Assembly: GCF_000231445.1 (NCBI RefSeq)
Contig: NZ_AGFR01000003.1
Location: forward strand, 310,001-374,000
From: Commensalibacter intestini A911
GTDB lineage: Bacteria > Pseudomonadota > Alphaproteobacteria > Acetobacterales > Acetobacteraceae
Direction of reading: 5' to 3'
Length of the DNA stretch: 64,000 nucleotides
Part shown: piece after piece, positions 56,038 through 64,000 of the stretch
How positions within the stretch are numbered: the first letter of the stretch is position 1
Layout: each line of letters starts with the position of its first letter
Notes under the pieces: generated by a model
What the model saw: only the letters and a program-made list of their open reading frames with translations
Told to the model about the DNA's origin: nothing
Databases searched by the model: none
Position numbers and translations under genes: made by a program

Positions 56038-56186
56038 TTAAAATATGGTATAAAAACTCTATTTTTTTACAAAATGAGAAAAAAGACTATTTTTAGATGA
56101 ATATAATATTTCTTTTTCTATAATTTAATGCCATCTATATTAAATATAGATGTGAAGTCATTTGATTTTGAAAAAATGGAGTAGAT

Positions 56187-56858
56187 ATGCCAGCATTAAC
56201 CGTTCCTTTGATTGCCCCTAGTATTCTTTCTGCAGATGCTGCTCGTTTTGGTGAGGAAGTCAAGGCGATTGATGAACAAGGTGCAGATTGGGTTCATTTA
56301 GATGTTATGGATGGTCATTTTGTTCCTAACATGACGTTTGGCCCAGTAGTTGTCAAAGCATTGCGTCCATACAGCAAGTTATTTTTCGATGTTCATTTAA
56401 TGATTGAACCTGTTGATCTTTTTATTGAACCTTTTGTTAAAGCTGGTGCAGATCAGATTTTATTTCATATTGAAGCTGGTCCTCATGCACATCGTACATT
56501 GCAAACAATCAAGTCTTTTGGAATTCAAGCTGGGATTGTGTTATGTCCAGCGACTCCAGCAGAAGCAATTTCTGAAGTGCTTGATATGGTTGACACTATT
56601 CTGATTATGACAGTTAACCCAGGCTTTGGTGGTCAAAAATTTCTTTCAAGCCAACTTCCTAAAATTCAGAAAATTCGTCAAATGGCAGACGCAACGGGAC
56701 GAGATATCCGTGTGAGTGTTGATGGGGGAATTACTGAGGAAACAGCACCGTTAGTGATTAAAGCTGGTGCAGATGTTTTGGTTGCTGGAACTTCAGTTTA
56801 CGGTCAAAAAGACTATCGTCAGGCGATGAATGCGTTGCGTGGAACAGATAAAAAGTAA
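56187..56858 (+). CDS. rpe: Ribulose-phosphate 3-epimerase
   Basis: Pentose phosphate pathway enzyme interconverting ribulose 5-phosphate and xylulose 5-phosphate. 223 aa TIM barrel. APSILSADAARFGEE, HLDVMDGHFVPNMTFGP (metal ligands), MTVNPGFGGQKF and VDGGI mark the family. GGAG is 5 bases before the ATG. Acetic acid bacteria rely on this pathway heavily. Confidence 0.96.
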   Translation: MPALTVPLIAPSILSADAARFGEEVKAIDEQGADWVHLDVMDGHFVPNMTFGPVVVKALRPYSKLFFDVHLMIEPVDLFIEPFVKAGADQILFHIEAGPHAHRTLQTIKSFGIQAGIVLCPATPAEAISEVLDMVDTILIMTVNPGFGGQKFLSSQLPKIQKIRQMADATGRDIRVSVDGGITEETAPLVIKAGADVLVAGTSVYGQKDYRQAMNALRGTDKK

Positions 56859-56901
56859 TTCATATCGTATTTCTGTGAATTAAAGAAAGGAGCTGGTTAG
56901 G

Positions 56902-58818
56902 ATGGTGCGACAAAGCATGCTGAGAAAGATGCGGCTTTCTTTGGCGCGTTTGCCTGCGTTAGGTTATGCTAAACCTCCTGAAAAACCAGCATATTTTTTG
57001 CGTGATTTATGGAAAGGAAATTCTATTTATGGAATGCACCTTGTAAAAGGCGAGCTCATCTATAAAGATTATATTATTCCTTTACAACCTGGATCATGGG
57101 GAAAAGAGAATATTCCTGTTGATGGATTATGCAAAATTTACGACTTTTCCTGGCTACGTGACATGAGAGAGCTTGGAACAGATAATGCCAGATTATGTTC
57201 TCGCGCATTAATGGTCGATTGGATCAGTCGTCCCCCCACAGCACAACATAAAGTTGCTTATCGTGCTGATATTTTAGGCAAGCGATTAGTAAACTGGTTG
57301 GGGAATTATGATTTTTTTGCAGCTTCGGCAGATGGGGATTTTAAGCAACAATTTATGAATCGGTTGATGAAAGAGGGGCGATACCTTGCTGCTATGTTAC
57401 CGCCTGCTGCATCAATTTACTATGCTTTTGCAACCCTTAAAGGGGTAATGGCAATTTCTTTGTGTTTGCCAGAGCAGTTCGATTTGATTCCTAAAGTTAC
57501 GCGCTGTTTGAAGGCAGAACTAGCCAATCAGATTTTAGAAGATGGCGTTCATGTCGAGCGTAATATTGAAATTCAACTGATGGTCTTACAGGATTTAGTT
57601 GAAATTAAGTTGATGTATCAACTGATTCAGCAGCCTCCACCGAATGAGTTAATCAGTGCGTTGGACAATCTCAGCAGAGCATTACGTGCGCTGCGTCATG
57701 GTGATGGTGGGCTGGCCTTATTTAATGGTTCAAATGAATCTGATCCAGAAATGATTGATCGTGTTTTATTTCACGCGACACAAAAACGTGTTGCAATGAC
57801 GAATATGACCAAAGGGGGATATGTTCGTTGTTATGCGAACCGGGCGACCTTATTGGTTGATAGTGGAACCCCTGCGGATATTGGTCGTAGAAGTAAGCAC
57901 GCGGGATGTCTATCCTTGGAGTTTTCTGTTGGAAAACAAAGAGTTTTTGTGAATTGTGGTGCAGGGGAAACGAAACAGTGGCGTTCTATTCTGGGATGTA
58001 CTGCTGCACACTCTGTTCTTGATTTGAATGGAACAGATTCAGCTGAATTTGTGCGTGGGCAGGTATCTTCGGATTTTGAAGCTGTTTCTAGGCATCATAT
58101 GGAAGATGGTGCTCATTTATTAGAAATGGGTCATAATGGGTGGCTGAAACGATACGGCGTTATTTATCAGCGGAATATTTATTTATCTGGAAGTGGTCAG
58201 ATTTTAAAAGGTGAAGAACGTATTGATGGGCCTCAATTATTTCCTTTTATGGTGAGATTTCATTTACATCCTTCTATTATTATTGAAGAAGAATTCATCG
58301 AATTTACCAAAGGGAAACCAGAACGTATTTATGCATTAATGGCAAATAATCCTCATGAGGGGCGTCAAATCTGGTGGTTTCGTTTTTCTGGGGCTCAGGC
58401 TAAAATTGAAGAAAGTGTCTATTTTGGTAAAGGTAGCCGTGTTGTTAGTAAGCAAATTGTTTTATACGCAACGATGCCAGAGGTAATAGTAAAAGAAGAG
58501 CTTTCTTCTTCAATTAAAGAAGAAAAGCTGTTACAAACAGAGACAGTTAAGGCCCATGCAGTCTTAACCCCACAAGAAGAGGAAAGTTTTGATTATGTGG
58601 CTATTTTTCATCATAAAGACAATGATCAAGGAAGTGGGGAGGAAGGCGATCCTGTTGTATATTCTGAAATTATGCCTGAAGCAACTTTGTCGGAAGCAAC
58701 CGAAAAAGTAGAATCGTTAGAAGATAAACAAATATTATCTGAAAAAGCAGAAGAATCTCAATTAAAAGATGCTGTTTCACCACAAGTCGTTCGTTGGGCG
58801 TTACATCGTAAGTTATAA
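56902..58818 (+). CDS. Heparinase II/III family protein with acidic C-terminal extension
   Basis: 638 aa. N-terminal helical toroid domain (about residues 1-300) and beta-sheet heparinase II/III domain (about 310-520): MTKGGYVRCYANRATLLVDSG, HAGCLSLEFSVGKQRVFVNCGAG and HSVLDLNGTDSAEF are typical. Residues about 515-630 form an acidic Glu/Ser-rich extension ending in VVRWALHRKL. AAAGGAG precedes the ATG by 9 bases. Presumed polysaccharide lyase; real substrate unknown. No signal peptide is seen. 9 bases before the GT4 gene. Confidence 0.85.
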   Translation: MVRQSMLRKMRLSLARLPALGYAKPPEKPAYFLRDLWKGNSIYGMHLVKGELIYKDYIIPLQPGSWGKENIPVDGLCKIYDFSWLRDMRELGTDNARLCSRALMVDWISRPPTAQHKVAYRADILGKRLVNWLGNYDFFAASADGDFKQQFMNRLMKEGRYLAAMLPPAASIYYAFATLKGVMAISLCLPEQFDLIPKVTRCLKAELANQILEDGVHVERNIEIQLMVLQDLVEIKLMYQLIQQPPPNELISALDNLSRALRALRHGDGGLALFNGSNESDPEMIDRVLFHATQKRVAMTNMTKGGYVRCYANRATLLVDSGTPADIGRRSKHAGCLSLEFSVGKQRVFVNCGAGETKQWRSILGCTAAHSVLDLNGTDSAEFVRGQVSSDFEAVSRHHMEDGAHLLEMGHNGWLKRYGVIYQRNIYLSGSGQILKGEERIDGPQLFPFMVRFHLHPSIIIEEEFIEFTKGKPERIYALMANNPHEGRQIWWFRFSGAQAKIEESVYFGKGSRVVSKQIVLYATMPEVIVKEELSSSIKEEKLLQTETVKAHAVLTPQEEESFDYVAIFHHKDNDQGSGEEGDPVVYSEIMPEATLSEATEKVESLEDKQILSEKAEESQLKDAVSPQVVRWALHRKL

Positions 58819-58827
58819 GCCATTATT

Positions 58828-59964
58828 ATGAAAATCCTTGAAGTTACAAACGTCGATTTCTCTTTATATCAGTTTTTACTTCCTTTAATGCGTTCTTTGA
58901 AGGAGCAAAAGCATGAAGTTATTGGGGTTTGTGCTGAAGGCGAGTTGCTCAATAAAGTGCGTTTAGAGGGGTTTGAAATACGCACAGTGCCTTTTGTGCG
59001 TTCTTATGCGCCAGTTGGGCAAATCAAGGCTTTGTGGGCGATTTATAAAATTATTAAACAAGAAAAACCCGATATTGTTCACGCACATATGCCAATTAGT
59101 GGATTTTTAACAAGGATTGCTGCTTTTGTATGTAGAACACCAGTGATTGCTTATACATGTCATGGTTATTTATTTAATCAAGCAGGGCAAGGGGTTAAAT
59201 CTTGGGTTCGGCGAGGTTTGTCGTTTATTTTAGAATGGATTGCAGGAAAGGTTACAAATCTTTATATGACAGTCTCTCGGGAAGAGGCTCAAGATGCAAA
59301 GCGATTAAAGATTCATTCTCAACCTGTTTATATTGGAAATGGCAGAGATCCATTAAAATTTGCTCCTGATTTAGAAGTTAGAGCTCAAATACGAAAAGAC
59401 CTTAGTATTAACGACGATAAAACAGTCTTTTTAATCGTATCTCGATTAGTGCGGCATAAAGGATATCCAGAGTTACTTGCGGCTTTTATGGCTATTGCAG
59501 CACAAGATAAAAATGTTGAATTATGGATTGTTGGGGAAAGGTTGTCTTCTGATCATGGTCATGCTTTAGATCGTGCTTTTGATCAGGTTAAAGAAAAATT
59601 AGGTGATCAACTACGTATGTGGGGATATCGAGAAGATGTTGATCAATTAATGAAAGCAGCAGATATATTTGTGTTACCCAGTCATTTTGAAGGGTTGCCG
59701 ATGTCGATTGTAGAAGCCATGTTATCAGGGATGCCTGTGATTAGTACTAATATCAGAGGTCCTAGAGAGCAAGTTGAACATCAAAAAACAGGATTGTTGG
59801 TCTCTGCAGGTTCAGTCAGAGAACTGACGAAGGCAATGGCTTGGATGGTTGGATATCCTGAAAAACGTAAAGAAATGGGGCAACTTGGTCGTCAACGTGG
59901 GTTAGAGAATTTTACAGAGCAGGCTCAGTTAAATAAAGCGATGAAAACATTATTAACGCATTAA
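58828..59964 (+). CDS. Family 4 glycosyltransferase
   Basis: 378 aa GT-B enzyme. N-terminal ILEVTNVDFSLYQFLLPLMRSL and IVHAHMPISGFLTRIAAF, then VSRLVRHKGYPELLAAF and the donor site DIFVLPSHFEGLPMSIVEAMLSGMPVI with the conserved EGLP..E. Probably uses a nucleotide sugar for surface glycan. It closely follows the heparinase gene, so both likely act on the same polymer. Confidence 0.9.
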   Translation: MKILEVTNVDFSLYQFLLPLMRSLKEQKHEVIGVCAEGELLNKVRLEGFEIRTVPFVRSYAPVGQIKALWAIYKIIKQEKPDIVHAHMPISGFLTRIAAFVCRTPVIAYTCHGYLFNQAGQGVKSWVRRGLSFILEWIAGKVTNLYMTVSREEAQDAKRLKIHSQPVYIGNGRDPLKFAPDLEVRAQIRKDLSINDDKTVFLIVSRLVRHKGYPELLAAFMAIAAQDKNVELWIVGERLSSDHGHALDRAFDQVKEKLGDQLRMWGYREDVDQLMKAADIFVLPSHFEGLPMSIVEAMLSGMPVISTNIRGPREQVEHQKTGLLVSAGSVRELTKAMAWMVGYPEKRKEMGQLGRQRGLENFTEQAQLNKAMKTLLTH

Positions 59965-59970
59965 TTTATT

Positions 59971-60339
59971 TTATTGATGCTTTTGTAAGTCTTTGACTAG
60001 CCAAGAATGGATGATTAATAAAATATAAGCTTGCTCATCTTTGGTTAAAGGCTTTTTTTTAGCAATTTTATACCATTTTTCTAAACAGCCTCTGCAGCAT
60101 GTGGCAGTGGCATGTTGAGCAATAAAGACTGGATGTCCTTTCCAAGGTGTTTGTTTTCCGTCGTTTTTTGGCTCTGCTGGCGCGAGACGTTGAGCAATAA
60201 AGTCTCCAGCATGGGACATAATCTTTTCTATACCTTGTTGATTAAAGTAAGAACGTTCCTTTGCTCCTAAGGTAAAGCGTGAGCGAAAGGAAGAGTGGCT
60301 AAGGCGGTTTAAAATCGTGTCAGGAGACGGAAAAGACAT
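59971..60339 (-). CDS. DUF4186 family protein
   Basis: 122 aa. The pattern FRSRFTLGAKERSYFNQQGIEKI, HPVFIAQHATATCCRGCLEKW and the final helices fit DUF4186; the CCRGC cysteines and nearby His residues suggest a metal site. Function unknown. Convergent with the GT4 gene, 6 bases between stops. Confidence 0.85.
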   Translation of the reverse strand: MSFPSPDTILNRLSHSSFRSRFTLGAKERSYFNQQGIEKIMSHAGDFIAQRLAPAEPKNDGKQTPWKGHPVFIAQHATATCCRGCLEKWYKIAKKKPLTKDEQAYILLIIHSWLVKDLQKHQ

Positions 60340-60389
60340 AAATTACCTTTAAGCTATAATGAAACTTAAATGAGATATATTGTTTTGAT

Positions 60390-60881
60390 TTACTTTTTAC
60401 AATGTTGTGTAATCCCCTGATAAACAGGTTCAGCACCTTGCTGTAAATAAGGTAAAATTTGATCACTTTTGTAAATATCAAAACGTGGCATATCTGATAA
60501 TAGTTGCAAGCGTTTTATAATCGATGAAAAATTTAAATAAGCCGTTAATCCGTTGACAGGGATTGTTTTGTCCGCGATTACTTCCGATGGGTTTTTATCT
60601 AAAATGGAAAGATCAGCTTTCTTTTCTTGGATTAAAATTTTTGCTGTTGTGATATCTCCTAAGATGCACATATCCATCGTAACGCTGCTATCACTGGTAT
60701 TTTGATAACATTTTTCTACAGCAGTGGCTAATCCTTGTACGCCATTTTGGCAGAATGCAGGTGCGAAACGTTTAATAGCGGTATCTATTGTAATTTTAGG
60801 AATTGCAACAGGCGCAGGAACAGCCCTAGCGGTTAAAGGAAACGCAAGTAAAGCAGAGAGAAAAATAGTTTTTTTTATCAT
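60390..60881 (-). CDS. Exported protein of unknown function
   Basis: Not recognised. 163 aa with signal peptide MIKKTIFLSALLAFPLTARA. Mature part has four cysteines (FCQNG, KCYQN, MCILG, HCKK) that can form two disulfides, and is mostly helical. Transcribed on the minus strand after the glycosyltransferase gene at 60922. Confidence 0.7.
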   Translation of the reverse strand: MIKKTIFLSALLAFPLTARAVPAPVAIPKITIDTAIKRFAPAFCQNGVQGLATAVEKCYQNTSDSSVTMDMCILGDITTAKILIQEKKADLSILDKNPSEVIADKTIPVNGLTAYLNFSSIIKRLQLLSDMPRFDIYKSDQILPYLQQGAEPVYQGITQHCKK

Positions 60882-60921
60882 TATTTTATATTTCAGCGAT
60901 TATACAAGGCTAAAAGATTTT

Positions 60922-61740
60922 CTATAATAGTGGCAGGAAATCTTGAGGAATATCCATTAAAGGGGAGCTAACACTATCCATATTTGGTAATGTTTGTAAG
61001 AAATCATCTAATGTTCCATCTGCACGATTATTACGTAGGTTATTCAGGTGCCTCTTCATTACAAAGTCGGGAACTCGATGGGATCCACCAAAACCTGCTT
61101 TTGTGCTTTCTGCGCTCCAGTTGAATTGACGTGTCATTGATAGTCTTTGCATTAAATGCGTTTCATCCGCATATTTTAGGTGAAATAACCAAAAATGACT
61201 ATCAATTGTTGAGGATGAATTTGTTGTATGAAAGCCAGGATTCCAATTATTTGCCACTGAGCTAATTAGTGCTTTACATGACCAGTTTGAGAGTATCCCT
61301 TTGGAGCGTTGTGGTAAAATTGGCTGTGTCCAATTAATAGTAGGAACATTGCCAGGATCAATCACATCGATGCCGATGCAACGGATAATTTGGGCTGTTT
61401 GATTTTTTAAGTAGTCTTGTAATATTATTTGAGGAGAGGGATGGCGAAAGATGATAAATTCATCTGTATCTGAAAAAATAACCCAATCGTAAGATTCTAG
61501 TAATTTTTGTTGCCACGCTTTGATCGCATTTAGTCGAGTAACTTCGTCATAGTTAGGGCGGGGGATAGCTATGCTCTTAATATCATTAATAGTAACGGGA
61601 AGATCATTAGTATGATCAAGGATAAATAAATTCTCACGTCCAACGAGTTTGCTGTAATGATTGATCCAAATCGGTAGCATCACATGCTCTTTGTAACATA
61701 AAGTAAAAGCAGCAATACGAGGCATTGGATCTTGTGTCAT
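60922..61740 (-). CDS. Family 2-like glycosyltransferase (GT92/DUF23-type)
   Basis: 272 aa. IAAFTLCYKEHVMLPIWINHY and the DxD-like DWVIFSDTDEFIIF are the hallmark of this GT-A group, and the C-terminal FHLKYADETHLMQRL matches as well. ATG 61740 has AAAGAG with an 8-base spacer, GTG 61749 is also in frame. Probably surface or exopolysaccharide glycosylation. Confidence 0.82.
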   Translation of the reverse strand: MTQDPMPRIAAFTLCYKEHVMLPIWINHYSKLVGRENLFILDHTNDLPVTINDIKSIAIPRPNYDEVTRLNAIKAWQQKLLESYDWVIFSDTDEFIIFRHPSPQIILQDYLKNQTAQIIRCIGIDVIDPGNVPTINWTQPILPQRSKGILSNWSCKALISSVANNWNPGFHTTNSSSTIDSHFWLFHLKYADETHLMQRLSMTRQFNWSAESTKAGFGGSHRVPDFVMKRHLNNLRNNRADGTLDDFLQTLPNMDSVSSPLMDIPQDFLPLL

Positions 61741-61770
61741 TGTATTCACTCTTTATTGTTAAATAATTGA

Positions 61771-63291
61771 TTAGGGTTTATCAATTAAATTGGTTTGTTG
61801 TCCTAGTACAGAATGTTTACGACCATAGCAGTAATATCCTAAGAACCCAACAATAGCATAACTTAATAACAATATGATAGGGATAGGATTATTATGAAAG
61901 ATAGAAGCAACCATATCGATTAATAAAGGAATAATCATTGCTAGGCAGCAAATAATTCCCAGTAATGGTGTAATTCCAATCCATATGCCTTTGATTTTAA
62001 AGCCGCCTAACGGCACTTTAAAAGGGCGAGGAAGGTCTGGATGTGCATTCCTTTGCCAGATAACAGTAAAGCAGACAATCCCAAAGGCTGTTGAGGTGCC
62101 TAAGCTGACCAAATCACTAACGATATCAATGGGTAAGAATGCGGTTGCAATGGAAACACATACACCTAAAATAAATGTACCACGCCAAGGGGTCTGATAT
62201 TTTGGATGTAATTTGCAAAAGGCTGGTGGTAATAAGCCATCTTTAGCCATGATGAAGAAAATGCGAGTTTGACCATATAATAAAACCAGCATTACAGAGC
62301 ATAGTCCAATAACGGCACTGATCTTCAGACTCCATGTTAAAAATGGCACGTTGATGTAGGTCGTTGCAATGGCCAATGGATCAGAAACATTTAATAGTTT
62401 ATAGGGAACCACTCCAACTAAAACAAAAGCAACGCCAACGTAAATTAAAGTTGAAATGATTAAGGATGTAATAATTCCAAAAGGAATATCCTTTTGAGGG
62501 TTTTTAGCTTCTGATGCTGCGGTAGAAACGGCTTCAAAACCAATGTAGGCGAAAAAAATAGTTGAAGCGGCTCGGAAAATCCCCGTGATCCCAAAATTCA
62601 TAGGGCCTGTCGATTCAGGAATAAAAGGCGTTAGATTAACGGGATTAATATAGAAAAAACCTATGCCTACAAATAAGAGAAGAATGCCAACTTTTAACGT
62701 AATAACGATGGCATTAATTGTCGTAGATTCAGAAACTCCAAAGAACAAAGCAACAGAGCCAATTAAAACAGAAATAGCCCCAATAAGATCAATAGAGTCA
62801 GTAACAATAATTCCTTTACTATAGCCTTCAGGAGCAGGCTGGAACATCGAATGATGTAAAAAATCAGGAATATTGATATGAAAGTTTTGTAATAAAGAGA
62901 CGCTATAGCTAGAAAAACCAGACGCAACAGAAATCGCGGTGACGCCATATTCTAGTAAAAGTAACCATCCAACAGCCCATGCGAATTTTTCGCCTAGTGA
63001 AGTATATGCGTAACTGTAAGCAGAACCAGCAACAGGAATAGTGGAGGAAAGCTCGCCATAAGAAAAAGCCGTAAATAGGCAAGCAATAGCAGCAACGATA
63101 AAAGATAAAACCACGGACGGGCCAGCATAGTTCGCAGCCGCTGTCCCAGTCATCACAAAAATTCCAGCCCCAATCGTTGCGCCAACGCCAATGGTGGTTA
63201 GCTGCCAAGGCCCCAAACAACGGCGTAAGCCATGTGAGTTAGCCTCTTTTGTAATTTGTTCGAGAGATTTACGTTTTGAAAAAAGGGACAT
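61771..63291 (-). CDS. APC family amino acid permease
   Basis: 506 aa with about twelve membrane segments. LTTIGVGATIGAGIFVMTGTAA (segment I substrate loop), FAYIGFEAVSTAASEAKNPQKDIPFGI (segment VI) and the order of charged loops match cationic-amino-acid-type APC permeases (YfnA-like). The substrate is unknown. Between the GT92-like gene and the hydrolase, all on the minus strand. Confidence 0.92.
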   Translation of the reverse strand: MSLFSKRKSLEQITKEANSHGLRRCLGPWQLTTIGVGATIGAGIFVMTGTAAANYAGPSVVLSFIVAAIACLFTAFSYGELSSTIPVAGSAYSYAYTSLGEKFAWAVGWLLLLEYGVTAISVASGFSSYSVSLLQNFHINIPDFLHHSMFQPAPEGYSKGIIVTDSIDLIGAISVLIGSVALFFGVSESTTINAIVITLKVGILLLFVGIGFFYINPVNLTPFIPESTGPMNFGITGIFRAASTIFFAYIGFEAVSTAASEAKNPQKDIPFGIITSLIISTLIYVGVAFVLVGVVPYKLLNVSDPLAIATTYINVPFLTWSLKISAVIGLCSVMLVLLYGQTRIFFIMAKDGLLPPAFCKLHPKYQTPWRGTFILGVCVSIATAFLPIDIVSDLVSLGTSTAFGIVCFTVIWQRNAHPDLPRPFKVPLGGFKIKGIWIGITPLLGIICCLAMIIPLLIDMVASIFHNNPIPIILLLSYAIVGFLGYYCYGRKHSVLGQQTNLIDKP

Positions 63292-63364
63292 GCTTAAAAT
63301 ATTAAATCAGCGGGGAAAATTAAATCAAAAAATGATTTATTCGCAATATATATTAAGTGAATAT

Positions 63365-63398
63365 AATCGCAAAGATATTGGATAATCTCTTTGCGATT
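63365..63398. repeat. Perfect 11-base inverted repeat
   Basis: AATCGCAAAGA (63365-63375) and TCTTTGCGATT (63388-63398) with a 12-base loop, between the hydrolase stop and the APC permease start (minus strand). It may end the hydrolase transcript or be an operator for the permease; the run after the stem on the minus strand is TATATT rather than a pure T-tract. Confidence 0.55.
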
Positions 63399-63420
63399 AG
63401 ACGTAGTATTGATAGTTTAT

Positions 63421-64000
63421 TTAGCGTATTTTGCGGTGTTCTATAATTTCTTTGACATGCTCTTCAATGGCTTGACCAATTTTGTCAGCTTCATTGGCAA
63501 AAATATGGTTAGCTTTAGGGAAAACACGGTAATCAACAGAGATACCTTTTTGTGCGTTGAGCTTTTCAACAAGTTTATCAATTTCCCCAACAGGCACAAT
63601 CGTATCTGCTTCACCAGCAACCATTAACCCGCCACATGGGCAAGGAGCTAAGAAGTTAAAGTCATAATGATTAGCTAATGGTGCAACGCTAATCCATCCT
63701 TGAATTTCTGGGCGACGCATTAAAAGCTGCATCCCAACGAAAGCACCAAAAGAATATCCGCTGATCCATAGTTCATTTGAATTGGTATTAGCCATTTGCA
63801 ACCAATCCAAGGCAGCGGCTGCATCAGAGATTTCGCCAATCCCACCATCATATTCCCCTTGAGAGCGTCCGACGCCCCGAGAGTTATAACGTAATACGGA
63901 AAAGCCTAAATTTTGGAACGTTTGATACATCGTATAGGTAATACGATTATTCATTGTTCCCCCTTGTAAGGGATGGGGATGAAGAATTAACGCAAGAGGG
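63421..64000 (-). CDS. Alpha/beta hydrolase (5' end outside window)
   Basis: About 193 codons visible; the frame continues open to the window edge. Visible: LHPHPLQGGTMNNR (oxyanion/HP motif), RYNSRGVGRSQGEYDG, the nucleophile elbow WISGYSFGAFVG (G-Y-S-F-G), a catalytic Asp in VAGEADTIVPVGEID and His in FPKANHIF. This is the small alpha/beta hydrolase clan often described as peptidase S15 or dienelactone hydrolase-like; the substrate is unknown. Confidence 0.88.
   Translation of the reverse strand, partial: PLALILHPHPLQGGTMNNRITYTMYQTFQNLGFSVLRYNSRGVGRSQGEYDGGIGEISDAAAALDWLQMANTNSNELWISGYSFGAFVGMQLLMRRPEIQGWISVAPLANHYDFNFLAPCPCGGLMVAGEADTIVPVGEIDKLVEKLNAQKGISVDYRVFPKANHIFANEADKIGQAIEEHVKEIIEHRKIR

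Noticed and set aside
1-64000. CRISPR array, transposase, integrase, restriction system or rRNA genes
   Set aside because: None was seen on reading either strand; no regularly spaced repeats were found.

Overview
The window looks like chromosomal DNA of a low-GC acetic acid bacterium (Acetobacteraceae, Alphaproteobacteria). A Commensalibacter-like insect-gut symbiont is my best guess. The grounds are the AT-rich base composition, the alphaproteobacterial his-operon layout (hisB-DUF2628-hisH-acetyltransferase-hisA-hisF-hisE-hinT), two glutamyl-tRNA synthetases, a SUV3-like RNA helicase, class II DAHP synthase, and the rsmB-rpe-heparinase II/III order. This assignment is inference from gene content; no database was searched.

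Layout. 1-3.1 kb (minus strand): pyrB (cut by the window edge) overlapping gltX, then two small unknown membrane/cytosolic proteins that share a motif. 3.2-5.3 kb: comEC. 5.3-10.5 kb (minus): nth, hinT and the his operon. 10.7-13.5 kb (plus): nitroreductase, a Ubi-type hydroxylase, and an exported protein broken by a TGA in its signal peptide. 13.6-15.9 kb (minus): SUV3-like helicase. 16.2-18.5 kb (plus): ferredoxin-NADP reductase and glutathione reductase. 19.1-21.7 kb (minus): metIN and metQ methionine importer. 22-26.5 kb (plus): class II DAHP synthase, nicotinate phosphoribosyltransferase-like gene, small acidic protein, second gltX. 26.5-30 kb: alpha-carbonic anhydrase, trhP-like peptidase U32, DUF4145 protein. 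30.1-36.1 kb: recG, divergent from sdhE-mfd.

36-45 kb is the most accessory-looking part. It has a LysR regulator, small membrane proteins (one a DUF805 gene broken by TGA), an SBF-like transporter and tRNA-Ser(UGA). Next comes about 0.9 kb of decayed DNA with an autotransporter-like scrap and a lipoprotein gene carrying two stops, then mdaB, an orphan spanin-like lysis gene pair, a YdcF protein and an AEC transporter. I read 40.5-43.0 kb as the remains of an element that once sat next to the tRNA gene.

44.7-53.8 kb (mostly minus): DUF3142 protein, lytic transglycosylase with a SPOR domain, an unrecognised alpha/beta-hydrolase-like gene, a second SPOR lipoprotein, DUF1489, hemW, kup and yggS. 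53.8-61.7 kb: glycosyltransferases, rsmB-rpe-heparinase-GT4, DUF4186 and an exported unknown. 61.8-64 kb: APC permease and an alpha/beta hydrolase cut by the window edge.

Most genes are housekeeping: histidine, pyrimidine, aromatic and NAD metabolism, translation, DNA repair, redox, envelope. No CRISPR array, restriction system, transposase or rRNA was seen. The most unusual signals are four broken or relic genes in 64 kb, which suggests ongoing gene loss, and the orphan spanin pair.
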